The position numbers and the translations under genes were made by a program. Under the pieces are notes generated by a model. The model did no database searches and was not told the origin of the DNA. It worked only from the letters and a program-made list of their open reading frames with translations. Positions 44,681-55,617 of a stretch of DNA of 64,000 nt are shown one piece after another; the stretch's first letter is position 1; each line of letters starts with the position of its first letter. Source of the stretch: Metellina segmentata (lineage: Eukaryota; Arthropoda; Arachnida; Araneae; Tetragnathidae); NCBI GenBank assembly GCA_947359465.1, contig OX375877.1, positions 54,824,944 to 54,888,943 on the forward strand, in the 5' to 3' direction.

Positions 44681-45339
44681 ATTCGAACAACTTTTCCCGA
44701 CATCTTTTATTTTGTTTTATTTTGCTATTTTCTTTTGTTTTCGGTTTTAAATATTTATTATTTTAATAAAATGTGTTTCTTTTCATCACACACAACACCA
44801 TCACATAGCATTCGTCATAAAGTGGCAGGTAAGTAAGAAAAAAAGCACATTTTAAGTGTAATTATGCCACTACTGAAAGAATAATGCCTTTATTGAAAAA
44901 AGAATAATGCCGTTATTGAAAGAATAATAATGCTCAAAAAATCCGAACTAGAACTTTTCAAACATTGAAAAATTCTTTGTCATAATGACAGGAGAAGATT
45001 GAGAAATTCCACAATGTCGCATGCCGAATGCAGGAGTACCGAAAGCAAATAAATATTGTTTGGTTGACTATGAGTGCGAGAGTACTCGCCGTAAATCGTC
45101 GTTTTTATTAATTGAGTTGAACATGAAAATAACTTAAGAAAGGGGATTCCAAATATCCCTCAAAATCATGAATATATATAGGATTTGTGTTCAAAGTAAA
45201 TTGTAGAAATTATAAAGATGGCGAAAGGTGTTAAAATATTATTTTATTCTACGAAAAACGAAAGTCATTATGTATTTTGATCATCTCTTCAATCTAGAAT
45301 TAACCAATTCAAACCGAGTAAGGTCGGGTATTTTGATAG

Positions 45340-46110
45340 TATGAAATAAAATCAGTCTTCCGTTTGGTTTGTTTATTTACACTCAAAATATTCCCATCAA
45401 AGAATAATGACGTTTTTCTTCAACATTTGAGTTAAAGCAGTACCTCTGCTGTAGCTTAAACTTCAGATGTACAGATAAAATAATTAATTTTTACATTGAA
45501 ATTGTAAGAAATGATATGGGGGAAATTTTCAGTTTACACATATTTAAAATGTGTTATTGAGAGAATAACATGTTTCGCTCTGTAATATTTATTTTAATGA
45601 TGTTGCAGCAATATTTATCGATCGAAATTAATTGTGGTTTGATTTTTCTTATCAGTTTGCTATTTTTATTTGATACAATATATCATAAAGGAGATGTAAT
45701 GAAATTATTGTCAAAGACGATGCATAATTTTCAGTTAAAAATCTGAATACGATTTCCTTTCTTGTTAACTTTGTGTAATTAATTTCTCTTGCTGTTTAAA
45801 TTTTTACAAAATACGGGGGAATCGTTTACAGTACCTTTTTTCCTTTAGTCGATTTCATGTTTTTATTCCGTAAACGAATATTTAAACAATTTCTTTCCCG
45901 AATAGATTAAAAACATATTTATGTAACCACTTCTTCAAAATATGAAGATACATAATTTTTGATTAATTGCTAATATTTTCCTTTTGCGCAGATTTCAATA
46001 AAATAACTATTTGTGTACCTATGTAGTTTGGATTGAAGAATAGTAAAGAAGCAGGTTTCAATATTGTCTATTAGCAACTATTCTTCTTTTTCTGTATAAC
46101 TGAATATATT
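45340..46110. other. AT-rich stretch, nothing recognised
   Basis: Host DNA to the right of the Helitron. No gene or array is visible. Confidence 0.4.
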
Positions 46111-46117
46111 TCTGATT

Positions 46118-46186
46118 GATCCTCGGACGTCGCCGATAGCCCGTTGTATTTCTCCAGTGCGACGTTAATTAATTACCAGTACCAGT
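46118..46186 (+). mobile_element. SINE tail fragment
   Basis: GATTGATCCTCGGACGTCGC, CCCGTTGTATTTCTCCAGT and GCGACGTTAATTAATTACC match the SINE 3' tail. Confidence 0.6.
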
Positions 46187-46490
46187 TTTTATAACCCCAT
46201 ACAAGCCGCGAATTCGTGCTTGGGGGTGGTATATTGTATTGAGGAAGTGGTTCATCTTTAGAATTTTAATAAATAATTATCGATTAACACTTCCAAAACA
46301 ATAACGTAGCTTGCTGAAAAATCCAATTCAATGTTTCTCGGGGTTATGACAGATGATAGACTTAACAGGGGATCCTAAAAGTTAATAATCGCTGAAACAG
46401 TTTTACAAATTCGTGTCTTTTGAGTGGTGTCGTTATACATTTCAATCTCATGTTTTTACCCTCCGGTAAAAACATTGGATTGAACTATTC

Positions 46491-47050
46491 ATCTGTTTTC
46501 CTCATTCACTTTTCAATATATCTAAGTTTTACTTTTATAAGTGAATTCGTGAACTTCCTCACCAAACTACCAAAATGCATATTTTAATGCAAACAAAAAT
46601 TTATGTCTAAAGAGCACACAAAAGCAGAAAAATCAGCACCAGCTGTAAAATACACTTCAAATACACACATATGAAATAAAAAATAATCTATACAACTTTT
46701 ACATTAAAAATTTTTTTTAATGATTTTGTGTTAATTTTTTTTGTCCAAATGAAAACAACGTGTGCAAGTGGTTTCTGTTACATTGCTTCTAAAGATATAT
46801 TGTAGTATTAATTCTCTGCCACAATTAATTGTGGTTCGAAGTTACTTATAACTCACAAAATAATAAAAGTAGAAAGCTCGGCCAAATGTAAGACAAATTG
46901 ATCATCGCGATCAAACCGATGATGCATCCACCCCTGAAAATCATCGAATCGAAATGCACACGAGAAGTTTTCCTCATTCAATTTCTAATGCATCTAAGTT
47001 TCACTTTTATAAGTGAATTCTCGTAATTACTTCACCAAGCCAACATGCAT
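46491..47050. repeat. Two-copy direct repeat, ~480 bp apart
   Basis: TTTTCCTCATTCACTTTTC, then TCTAAGTTTTACTTTTATAA and GTGAATTCGTG (46497-46555) recur as TTTTCCTCATTCAATTTC, TCTAAGTTTCACTTTTATAA and GTGAATTCTCG (46970-47030), each followed by a CACCAA...ATGCAT phrase. Confidence 0.7.
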
Positions 47051-47390
47051 CTCTATGAGACCGGGCGACGGCAAAATCCTTACCCCATTACTCTTTCAAA
47101 CGCATACACCCGCGCAGTGACACCGGTCACTCATCAGCCCATCGTGATAGCCTCTCGACACCCATAATCTGTTTTCGACGCCCGCCGCATCAGCTCCTCC
47201 ACCCCCACCTGCGAGATTTTAATCCCATCCCTGCTTCGCCACCACGGAGGAAAGCTCTCCCGGTGTCCCGACGGACCAGCGTTTCACTCCCCGGGGACCC
47301 GTCGTCAGATTTGCGTCGAACACCGGCGATAATCGTCCGTGTTTGCTGCCCACCCCCAAACCCCCCGTCGATGCACAAACGACACATTTG
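47050..47390. other. GC-rich unique segment left of the satellite
   Basis: One of the most GC-rich pieces of the window, with many CG dinucleotides (for example GGGGACCCGTCGTCAGATTT near 47292). It ends exactly where the first satellite unit begins. Overlapping open frames on both strands (65 minus, 78 and 62 plus) reflect the low stop frequency. It could be a CpG-rich promoter-like segment, an exon edge, or unrelated single-copy DNA; I recognise no motif that decides. Confidence 0.3.
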
Positions 47391-47708
47391 TCATGGACTC
47401 TCCGCTCCTCGTGACGTCTGCTCTCGTCGGTTTATTTTTGATCCGATGCTTCGGGTGTTGGAACAATTGGGCGATTATCGCGGTGATTGTTATTTATAGA
47501 GATCTTCATTGTGGAAAGTATATATAATTTGCTCAATGATTATCTCTCTCTGCGTTAAGCTCTACTGTTTTGTCTTCGAGGACATGAATTTTGCTATCCC
47601 TCAATTGACAAAAAACGCAAATCGTGTCTCGAACAATCCTGTTGATAACATTTTCTCGTTCAATTCTTGATTTCATTGTAATTATTTACTGTTTTCTATA
47701 CTTACATC

Positions 47709-47993
47709 GTGTTTTCTATGGACTCTCCGCTCCCCGTGATGTCTGATCTCGTCGGTTTATTTTTGATCCGATGCTTCGGGTGTTGGAACAATTGGGCGAT
47801 TATCGCGGTGATTGTTATTTATAGAGATCTTCATTGTGGAAAGTATATAATTTGCTCAATGATTATCTCTCTCTGCGTTAAGCTCTACTGTTTTGCCTTC
47901 GAGGACATGAATTTTGCTATCCCTCAATTGACAAAAAACGCAAATCGTGTCTCGAACAATCCTGTTGATAACATTTTCTCGTTCAATTCTTGA
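47709..47993 (+). other. 94-codon hydrophobic open frame in satellite copy 2
   Basis: This is the longest of a set of related small frames, one per satellite unit. The product begins near MDSPLPVMSDLVGLFLIRCF and continues GCWNNWAIIAVIVIYRDLHC, giving a hydrophobic segment of about 25 residues (residues ~13-40) with two cysteines and two tryptophan/aromatic positions, long enough to cross a membrane. The part after the GKY is frame-dependent: a short TA repeat at this point differs in number among units, so the C-termini differ. I know no family like it. No promoter, splice site or expression signal can be seen, so coding status is unproven; differences between units often change the amino acid (L to P, T to M, A to D), which argues against constraint. 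Confidence 0.2.
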
Positions 47994-48988
47994 TTTCATT
48001 GTAATTATTTACTGTTTTCTATACTTACATCGTGTTTTCTATGGACTCTCCGCTCCCCGTGATGTCTGATCTCGTCGGTTTATTTTTGATCCGATGCTTC
48101 GGGTGTTGGAACAATTGGGCGATTATCGCGGTGATTGTTATTTATAGAGATCTTCATTGTGGAAAGTAATTTGCTCAATGATTATCTCTCTCTGCGTTAA
48201 GCTCTACTGTTTTGCCTTCGAGGACATGAATTTTGCTATCCCTCAATTGACAAAAAACGCAAATCGTGTCTCGAACAATCCTGTTGATAACATTTTCTCG
48301 TTCAATTCTTGATTTCATTGTAATTATTTACTGTTTTCTATACTTACATCGTGTTTTCTATGGACTCTCCGCTCCCCGTGATGTCTGATCTCGTCGGTTT
48401 ATTTTTGATCCGATGCTTCGGGTGTTGGAACAATTGGGCGATTATCGCGGTGATTGTTATTTATAGAGATCTTCATTGTGGAAAGTATAATTTGCTCAAT
48501 GATTATCTCTCTCTGCGTTAAGCTCTACTGTTTTGCCTTCGAGGACATGAATTTTGCTATCCCTCAATTGACAAAAAACGCAAATCGTGTCTCGAACAAT
48601 CCTGTTGATAACATTTTCTCGTTCAATTCTTGATTTCATTGTAATTATTTACTGTTTTCTATACTTACATCGTGTTTTCTATGGACTCTCCGCTCCTCGT
48701 GATGTCTGATCTCGTCAGTTTATTTTTGATCCGATGCTTCGGGTGTTGGAACAATTGGGCGATTAACGCGGTGATTGTTATTTATAGAGATCTTTACTGT
48801 GGAAAGTAATTCGCTCAATGATTCTCTTTCTGCGTTAAGCTCTTCTGTTTTGCCTTCGACGACATGAATTTTGCTATCTCTCAACTGACAAAAAACGTAA
48901 ATCGTGTCTCGAACAATCCTGTTGATAAAATTTTCTTGTTCAATGCTTGATTTCATTGTAATTATTTACTGTTTTCTATACTTACATC

Positions 48989-49186
48989 GTGTTTGTCATG
49001 GACTCTCCGCTCCTCGTGACGTCTGCTCTCGTCGGTTTATTTTTGTTCCTATACTTTCGGTGTTTTAACAATTGGGCGATTAACGCGGTGATTGTTATTT
49101 ATAGAGATCTTCACTGTGGAAAGTATAATTCGCTCAATGATTCTCTTTCTGCGTTAAGCTCTTCTGTTTTGCCTTCGAGGACATGA
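48989..49186 (+). other. 65-codon hydrophobic open frame in satellite copy 6
   Basis: Same peptide family as the frame in copy 2: MDSPLLVTSALVGLFLFLYF, RCFNNWAINAVIVIYRDLHC, then GKYNSLNDSLSALSSSVLPS. Copy 7 (49308-49526, 72 codons) has the same C-terminal reading but its internal start has become AAG, so it would start upstream. The shared frame over copies 6 and 7, which differ at many bases, is noteworthy but not proof of coding. Confidence 0.2.
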
Positions 49187-50354
49187 ATTTTGCTATTTCT
49201 CAACTGACGAAAAACGCAAATAGTGTCTCGAACATTCCTGTTGATAACATTTTCTCGTTCAATGCTTGATTTCATTGTAATTATTTGCTGTTTTCTATAC
49301 TAATATCGTGGTTTTTAAGGACTCTCCGCTTCTAGTGAAGTCTGCTCTCGTCGGTTTATTTTTGATCTTATACTTTGGGTGCTTTAACAATTGGGCGATT
49401 TACGCGGTGATTGTTATTTATAGAGATCTTCACTGTGGAAAGTATAATTCGCTCAATGATTCTCTTTCTGCGTTAAGCTCTTCTGTTTTGACTTCGAGGA
49501 CATCAATTTTGCTATTCCCCAACTGACGAAAAACTCAAATCATGTCTCGAATTATCATTTCTGTTGACAAATTCTCGTTTAGTGCTTTTTTATTTCATTG
49601 TATTTATATTTTTTTGTATACTTAAATCGTGTTTGTCATGGACTCTCCGCTCCTCGTGACGTCTGCTCTTGTCGGTTTATTTTTGATCCGATGCTTTGGG
49701 TGTTGGAACCATTTTGCGATTAACGCGGTGATTGTTATTTATAGTGATCTTCAGTGTGAAAAATAATTCCCTTTCCATCTTAAGCTGTTTTACCTTCGAT
49801 GACATAAACTGCAATTCCCCAACTGACAAAAACGCAAATCGTGTCTCGAACTATTTCAGTTGACAAATTTTTCACGTTTAATGCTTTAGAATTTCATTGT
49901 AATTATTTACTGTTTTGTATACAAAAATCGTGTTTGTCATGGACTCTCTGATCCTTGTGACGCCTGCTCTCGTTGGTTTATTTTGATCCGATGCTTCGGG
50001 TGTTGGAACAATTGGGCGATTAACGCGGTGATTGTTATTTATAGAGATCTTCATTGCTCAAAATAATTCTCTTTCTGCTTTAAGCTCTTCTGTTTTACCT
50101 TCGAGGACATAAATTTTGCTATCCCGAACTGACGAGACAAACCCAAATAGTGTCTCGAATTATCATATCTATTGACAAAATTTTCTCGATTAATGCTTTA
50201 GAATTTCACTGTAGTTTTTTACTGTTTTGTATACTTAAATCGTATTTGTCATTGACTCTACTATCCTTATGACGTCTGCTCTCGTCGATTTAATTTTGAT
50301 CACATGCGGAAGATATCGGAACAATTGGGAGATTAACGCAGTAAACTTATATAT

Positions 50355-50805
50355 GGCAATTTTAAACAAATTTAATTAGTAAGATATTTAATGTACATAC
50401 AACATAATAAATTTTTGTTCTGTATAAAATATCACTCATTATAAAGTTACAACCCTGACAAAACATTCGATAAACCAGGAATAAAATATATACATTTTAT
50501 ACAATCTGTAACTCTACAACGAACTATGCAGCACACTTGCAAGAAATTCATCTTATGTTTTAAGACACAGCCAGACAGAAGGTATTCTGCTGCCTGAAGC
50601 TGATTGATAATGAGCAAGCACCAACTTCGCATATTAGGTGAACTGAAGCTTGCTTGAAAAATGATAGAATAAGGTGGACGCAGTGGTCACAGTTGACCCC
50701 ACGAAAAGTACTGTCACATGCAAGGAAAATGTTACATTAGATCGATAACGTATACATTTGATTTTTTTTAATAAATATTTTTAATTGAATATTTATACTT
50801 TCGCA
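50355..50805. other. Unassigned sequence right of the satellite
   Basis: AT-rich DNA. The phrase GTGGTCACAGTTGACCCCAC near 50680 resembles GTCACACCTGACTCCACGG near 50926, so this may be an outer part of the dispersed repeat at 50806-50960. Confidence 0.35.
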
Positions 50806-50960
50806 AGAGATTGTGAAGTCACACCGACTGGATCTCTTCACAATACGAATTGACCGTTATGTTGATTTGCGAAGCAAACCAAATATCAATTCGTAGCAAT
50901 CACCGGGGGTTAACGAGCAATGGTCACACCTGACTCCACGGAAAGAACTGTCACGAGCAA
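50806..50960 (-). repeat. Dispersed repeat with TTTGCTTCGCAAA palindrome
   Basis: Read on the minus strand: GGTGATTGCTACGAATTGAT, then ATTTGGTTTGCTTCGCAAAT, TGTGAAGAGATCCAGTC and GTGTGACTTCACAATCTC. The same order occurs at 16995-17200 and at 56100-57345, where a hAT element interrupts it within ACTTCAAAATCTC. Confidence 0.55.
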
Positions 50961-51065
50961 CGCATGCAGACTTAGCATTGTAAGCAGTATAGTTTCAAGA
51001 ACAAAAAGAAATTTATATTAATTACAAAACCCAAATAGAAGAAAATTTCAAGACATTTTCATAAT

Positions 51066-51180
51066 GAAGAAGTGTTGGATTGGATTGGACGCCGTAAGCG
51101 GATACTGTTTCACCTGTGCGGCTTTCAGCTGTATAGTCCGCCTTACGGAGGAGATTCTGGGATAAGGGAGAGCTAAGCAA
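51066..51180. repeat. Possible LTR-derived fragment 1
   Basis: GAAGAAGTGTTGGATTGGAT and GGACGCCGTAAGCGGA contain an internal inverted pair (CCGTAAGCGGA with TCCGCCTTACGG) around an AGCTG-rich centre. It shares the AAGAAGTGTTGG start with the fragment at 51524. The class is uncertain. Confidence 0.3.
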
Positions 51181-51523
51181 TCCAAAATACATACATAAAA
51201 CATTTAAGTACACAGAAGGGGAAATGCAAGTTAAGGACAAAACATGTAAGCACAAAAATACATAATGACAAAAGAAGAGGATGACAAAGTTTGAAAAATT
51301 GACACAGAACAAAATGAGAAAACAAAAACAAAAAAAAGAACATAAACATAAACAAAAAAAAACAGAATCAGAACAGAAAAATCATAAAATAATTTTTAAA
51401 AGAATAATAATAATAATGTTAAATCCAGAAGTCAGAACGTATAAAAGACAGCCAAAATGACATACATAAGTTTCGAAAGAAAAGCAAAGTTATGTTGAGA
51501 ACTTTCGACTTTCGACTTCTATG

Positions 51524-51600
51524 AAGAAGTGTTGGTGGATCAGGGCGTCTTCAGGGTGGATCCTTACCCAGACTACAACGTCACCAAATTGGCGCGATAA
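51524..51600 (-). repeat. Possible LTR-derived fragment 2
   Basis: GAAGAAGTGTTGGTGGATCA then GGGCGTCTTCAGGGTGGATC. On the minus strand GCCCTGATCCACCAACA also appears at 58683-58699 on the plus strand, tying the two places together. TTGGCGCG after ACGTCACCAAA resembles a retroelement primer-binding site, but this is weak. Confidence 0.3.
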
Positions 51601-51863
51601 ACTAAATTTTAAGGTAAGCCTGACATGCTTCGTGTTAGAGCTTTTGAGTAGCTGAAGTAAAATCTTCAAATTCCATCTGGTTTTCTTGCTAACATTGAAA
51701 ATCGAAAATCCCACTCATGAACCCTTGTTCTAAACTTTTTGGGATTATCCGAATTCCTTCCAATTTTATCGGAAATCGGAGAAAGAATGAATCGAAGAAA
51801 ACAGATGACTGCGATCGTTAAAGTAGATCTAAAAATTAAAAGAGGCTCAAAGAAAAGCAAGTA

Positions 51864-52763
51864 CACTCAAACCTGCTTTTGTGCGATTTTTTTTTGTGCT
51901 ATCTTTTTTTGTGCGGTATATGAAAACAATTTATTTAGTACAATCTACTTACAGTCCTTTCAAAATTTCAATCAAATTAGAACATACTTGACGAAGTTAT
52001 CAATAAAAATTACTTAAATAAAAAAATAATTTTATTACGTACTTAGAATGATTTAACAGTACTGCTGAAAAGGCAATTTTATTTCCTTAAATTATTTGTT
52101 TTTTACGGAATTTAAGCTTTTACTTCACTTATTTCGAGTCTTATTTTTGTTCTTTGCGCAATGAAAACTATTTGCGAATATTTGGGACGGACGATATTTT
52201 TCAAAGAACGGGAATTAAACGAAAATTCGTGTTTCTTCCGCTCTGAATTAATTTCGCATTTCTAAATTGTGTGCATTTTTTAGTTGTAAGTTGCGGCAAC
52301 TGCGAGATCGAAAGATTAAAAGAATTACAAATTAACAGACGAAAGTGATTTTGAACCAGTTCACCACAAGAAAATCCGCGTACTGTCAGACTACGAAGGA
52401 AAATGGTTATACATTTTGAAAAGTTTTGTATGTTTAAAATAAGTACAGTAAATAAAATATTTAAAAATGTTCGCATGTGCATTTTCTAAACGAGATTCCA
52501 AAAGGTTTGACAAGATTCCAAGTAGTTGTTAAGCCTTGTGTTTTGATTTCGTTTAAAATAGCAATTTCTAGTTATTTCGTAAGGTTATGGGTTATTTTCT
52601 ACTTGAGACTTTTTTCATGCGGTCCCTATTCACCGTATAAAAAAAACTTTTTAAATGTGTTGCGAAAAATTATTTTTATAGCTTTTCGTGAAGGTTTGGA
52701 AGATTTTTTTTTTCGTTTTCTTTTATGTGGTCCCTATCCACCGCACAAAAACAGGTTTGAGTG
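51864..52763. mobile_element. 900-bp pogo-type TIR element
   Basis: The left end CACTCAAACCTGCTTTTGTG and right end (inverse) CACTCAAACCTGTTTTTGTG are inverted repeats with TA at 51862-51863 and 52764-52765. CACTCAAACCT-type ends on a TA target suit pogo/Tigger or jerky-type non-autonomous elements. Internally, end-like CGGTCCCTATTCACCG sequence is repeated (52620 and 52729), and the middle (52045-52320) holds the module that also occurs in the Helitrons. No transposase remains. Confidence 0.75.
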
Positions 52764-52849
52764 TACTCATATTTGAATTTAGACAGATGCGAGAATGATA
52801 GGACATGTGTAATTCTATGGTTTGTTTCTAAGACCATTTATTATACATG

Positions 52850-53480
52850 CAGTCGACGGGAAATCTGTTCGTCATCAAAGTGGCCCACAGAACGGATTGG
52901 GTCTTCCAGGCCTAGCCTGGAGTATTGCGGAAAGCAACGTGGAAGTTACATGCCTAACATCTAACAATTCGCCATGGTACAGATGGATTCCAGAAAGAAA
53001 ATCTGTCGCACCAGCCGAGAGAAGGGGACGTTATGAGTTATTGCTATTTGAGGAAGTCCACAAAGGAAGGAGCACTTGGCGTAAAACGGGAAGCGTCGGA
53101 GTTTCCGAATCCAGAGCGGAAACAGCAGACGACTCCTTCCTGCTCACTCCCCCGATTTCCCATTAAGCACTTCTTATCATGCTAATAGGGCTAGTAGGGG
53201 AAGGGAGTGATCGAATGGCAATCTCAATCACCCAAATGCAGTTCTTATTTCAATGCATTAATTTCAAATGGAAGAGATCGACTATACTCTTTAATTTCGT
53301 CAAAGACGACTCCCCCTGCAAGGAAGTAAACTCTACCACCCCTTCTCCCCCGGTGTCATTAAATATTAAATTCTTTTTAGTGTTTCCACGGGAGTAGTCA
53401 TGATTGCATTAGTCCTCAATCCTCTTTTTAAACTTCCGTTTCAGGAAGCACAAATTGCATTAGAGCGTTAATTATTCATT
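52850..53480 (+). other. GC-richer unique island with a 114-codon open frame
   Basis: The island starts just after TTATACATGCAG (an acceptor-like sequence ending 52853) and an open frame (52822-53166) of 114 codons covers the first half, with a product that includes VDGKSVRHQSGPQNGLGLPG and a basic middle. I recognise no domain. A second half (53170-53480) has ATGCAAAT-like, ATTA and CACCC motifs and is closed in most frames. It could be an exon of an unknown gene, a non-coding transcript or a regulatory block; the single-copy nature within the window is the only firm observation. Confidence 0.3.
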
Positions 53481-53955
53481 TGAAGTCCTGAGTGCTGCTT
53501 AGAAAATTTATATTGAATTAGTTCGATATAAAATTGTGATTCAATAATTTCGGTACAATATTCTCTGGAATAATTAGGTTCTATCTTTTCTTGGTCAAAA
53601 TTAAGCACATTTGTTCAAAATAGCTGTCGTAATTTGTTTATTTCAGTCAAGCAGAGAGATTTGTTGTCCACTTTAAAATAAACTCTCAATATATTCGCTT
53701 TTAACTGATTGAATTATTAAGATACATATATAATTTAATCCAATGCTGGACGTAAAGAAACAAACAAATGAGAAAAGTGACTATTTTTTAGTCAGAAGGA
53801 ATTTTTTATTCAGATTTAATAATTGATTTTTGGGTGTGCAGTTTAAAACTGGTCTTTTAAGAAATATATAGTTTGATTGTTAATAATAATCTCTCTAAAA
53901 ATCACGCAGTTAAATTTTAAGAAAATCATTGCCATGGAGTTTAAAAATATGACTA
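53480..53955. other. AT-rich stretch, nothing recognised
   Basis: No gene or array is visible. Confidence 0.4.
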
Positions 53956-53956
53956 T

Positions 53957-54060
53957 CAGAGGCATTTTCTGTCTAGCTAAATGTAGGTGGTGATAATGTT
54001 AATGACGCAGAACTTGTTTCTTGTACATATTTCGAAGGTGACGTCCATTGCTTTGTTTTT
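53957..54060 (-). repeat. Dispersed repeat tail (AGAAAATGC family), inverted
   Basis: AGAGGCATTTTCTGTCTAGC followed by TAAATGTAGGTGG is the inverse of the tails at 13840-13885 and 37255-37310, and the adjoining GATAATGTTAATGAC fits the same family. Confidence 0.5.
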
Positions 54061-55615
54061 CGAAATAATTCTAGCCTTTTCGCCAATTCAAAAAAGAAAT
54101 ACGAATTTTTTTTTATAGTTAATTTATTTCAACGCCAATTAGAATAAATTCTATGCGTCACCAAAATGGCGACAAACTACACTAACTATTTAACTACGAG
54201 CAAAATAGAATCTTCACTTTTCGTCTGGTTTGCTTTTTTACACTAAAATTCCCTCTCATAGTATTGTTGAATGTACAAAAAACTGTTGAATGTACATAAC
54301 GGGTTTTAAATATTTTGTAAAATAATTATCCACTAGAAAAATCCTTTATATAAAAACGTTTATACGTAGTACAAAAAAAAATACTTACATGAACAAATCA
54401 TATTAGTAACTAAAATAAGGTTAGTTACCTAGAAACAATTATAAAGTGTATGCTATAGCTACTATTTCAACATTCAAACTGTTACCTGTTACAATTTAAT
54501 CCACGAACAAGTCTATCCCAAAGTGAAATAAAAGCATTTTTTTAAATGAAAAAAAAATATTATTATTCCACGCTATTTTACCGCATTCTTTGCTGTCATC
54601 GTATTTCCTTAGTGAGGACTTATAAATGGTTAGAATGCATACGAAAGAAAAACAAGCAAGAGAAAAGTTCTACGAAAGTAAAATAATAAATTCCTTATTT
54701 GAACACACGTTTTGAAAGCAATGGAAGAAAATCGCTTGAGTCGGGGGACCAGAAAATAGAATTAGGTTCGCCATAAATTGAATATTTGAAGCGATTTCAC
54801 ACGCAGTAACTGGATATTAAAATAAGTTTTATTCTATTCCAAGGAATGTTATTTAATAGCATTTCTAGAATTTCGACTTCTGTATAACACGGTGAGAATC
54901 TAAATACATACAAATCAGATGGACGCGTGGATAAGGGGATAAGACTGTGAAACGTAGTTATGTTCGTTTCCCTGTGGATATGGTATTTTGACGAGCAACC
55001 TCAAATACTTTCTGTTACATAATTTGAGAAACATAATTTTATCAAAAGCTGCGAATATTTAAATGGAAATGACAGTACAAGTTGGATTTTAAAGGAATGT
55101 CTCAACTGCAAGTGGAAAATAAAATTAAGTTTAAAAATGTAGGCATGTGATTTTAAAATGCAAATTTAAAACAACGAAATCAAAATGGGAGTTTGAAATC
55201 TAATTGAAAGAATAAAACAAATAAGATAAGAAAACTGTGATTTGATAAATAAATTAATAATACATTATGTTCGTCTTTTTACAAAATTATTTTACTTAGA
55301 TTTATTAAAAATTGCCATATTTGTCCAAACACATTTGCAATTCAGCGCACAGAAACTTTGATTGACAGAAATTAATTTCAATCTAGTTAACTTGAATTAA
55401 ATTTGCCTTTTATCGTACAAAATGTAAGGTATTAGTAACCAAAATAATTTACAACCCCCAGCATTATCAAAACTAAATTAAAACTTAAATCTTAATGAAC
55501 ATTTAAAGTGTTAATGATAATACATTATAAAACAATTCGCTTTAAATAATACTTTGTACTGAATAAATCTATTATCTAAAGCAAATTATTTGATTTTATA
55601 AGAGTTCATTATATT
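54061..55615. other. AT-rich stretch, nothing recognised
   Basis: No gene, array or transposon end was found. Confidence 0.4.
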
Positions 55616-55617
55616 TT

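Larger units (their letters stand above)
42508..45339 (+). mobile_element. Helitron copy 2, split by a Tc1 element
   Basis: The start TCTATATAAATAAGAATGTA follows an A at 42507, and the end is ACCGAGTAAGGTCGGGTATT then TTGATAG before a T; the terminal CTAG has become ATAG. Without the Tc1 insert (42626-44036) the element is about 1.42 kb and collinear with the copy at 29510-31179, including TTCTGATGCCAAATC near the 5' end, TCTGTCCGTCTTTCTGTTCT in the middle and AAGATGGCGAAAGGTGTTAA near the 3' end. It has no Rep/helicase coding region. Confidence 0.8.
47388..50350 (+). repeat. Satellite of ~320-bp units, 10 copies
   Basis: The landmark TGGACTCTCCGCTC (or its diverged form) starts at 47394, 47719, 48042, 48361, 48682, 48999, 49318, 49639, 49940 and 50252, giving spacings of 325, 323, 319, 321, 317, 319, 321, 301 and 312 bases. 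Copies 2-4 are nearly identical; copies 6-10 diverge increasingly to the right, and the last one is barely recognisable. The unit holds CGATGCTTCGGGTGTTGG, GTGATTGTTATTTATAGAGA and TTGACAAAAAACGCAAATCG. It is a single local array with no match elsewhere in the window. Confidence 0.95.

Noticed and set aside
44633..44836. 67-codon frame starting MATARSKVKNG as a captured gene start
   Set aside because: The ATG is present in only one of the three comparable copies (others have GTG or GCG), so it is probably a recent mutation within a Helitron.
48720..48956. 78-codon minus-strand frame in the satellite
   Set aside because: It is the opposite strand of one diverged satellite unit; the frame is not kept in the other units.
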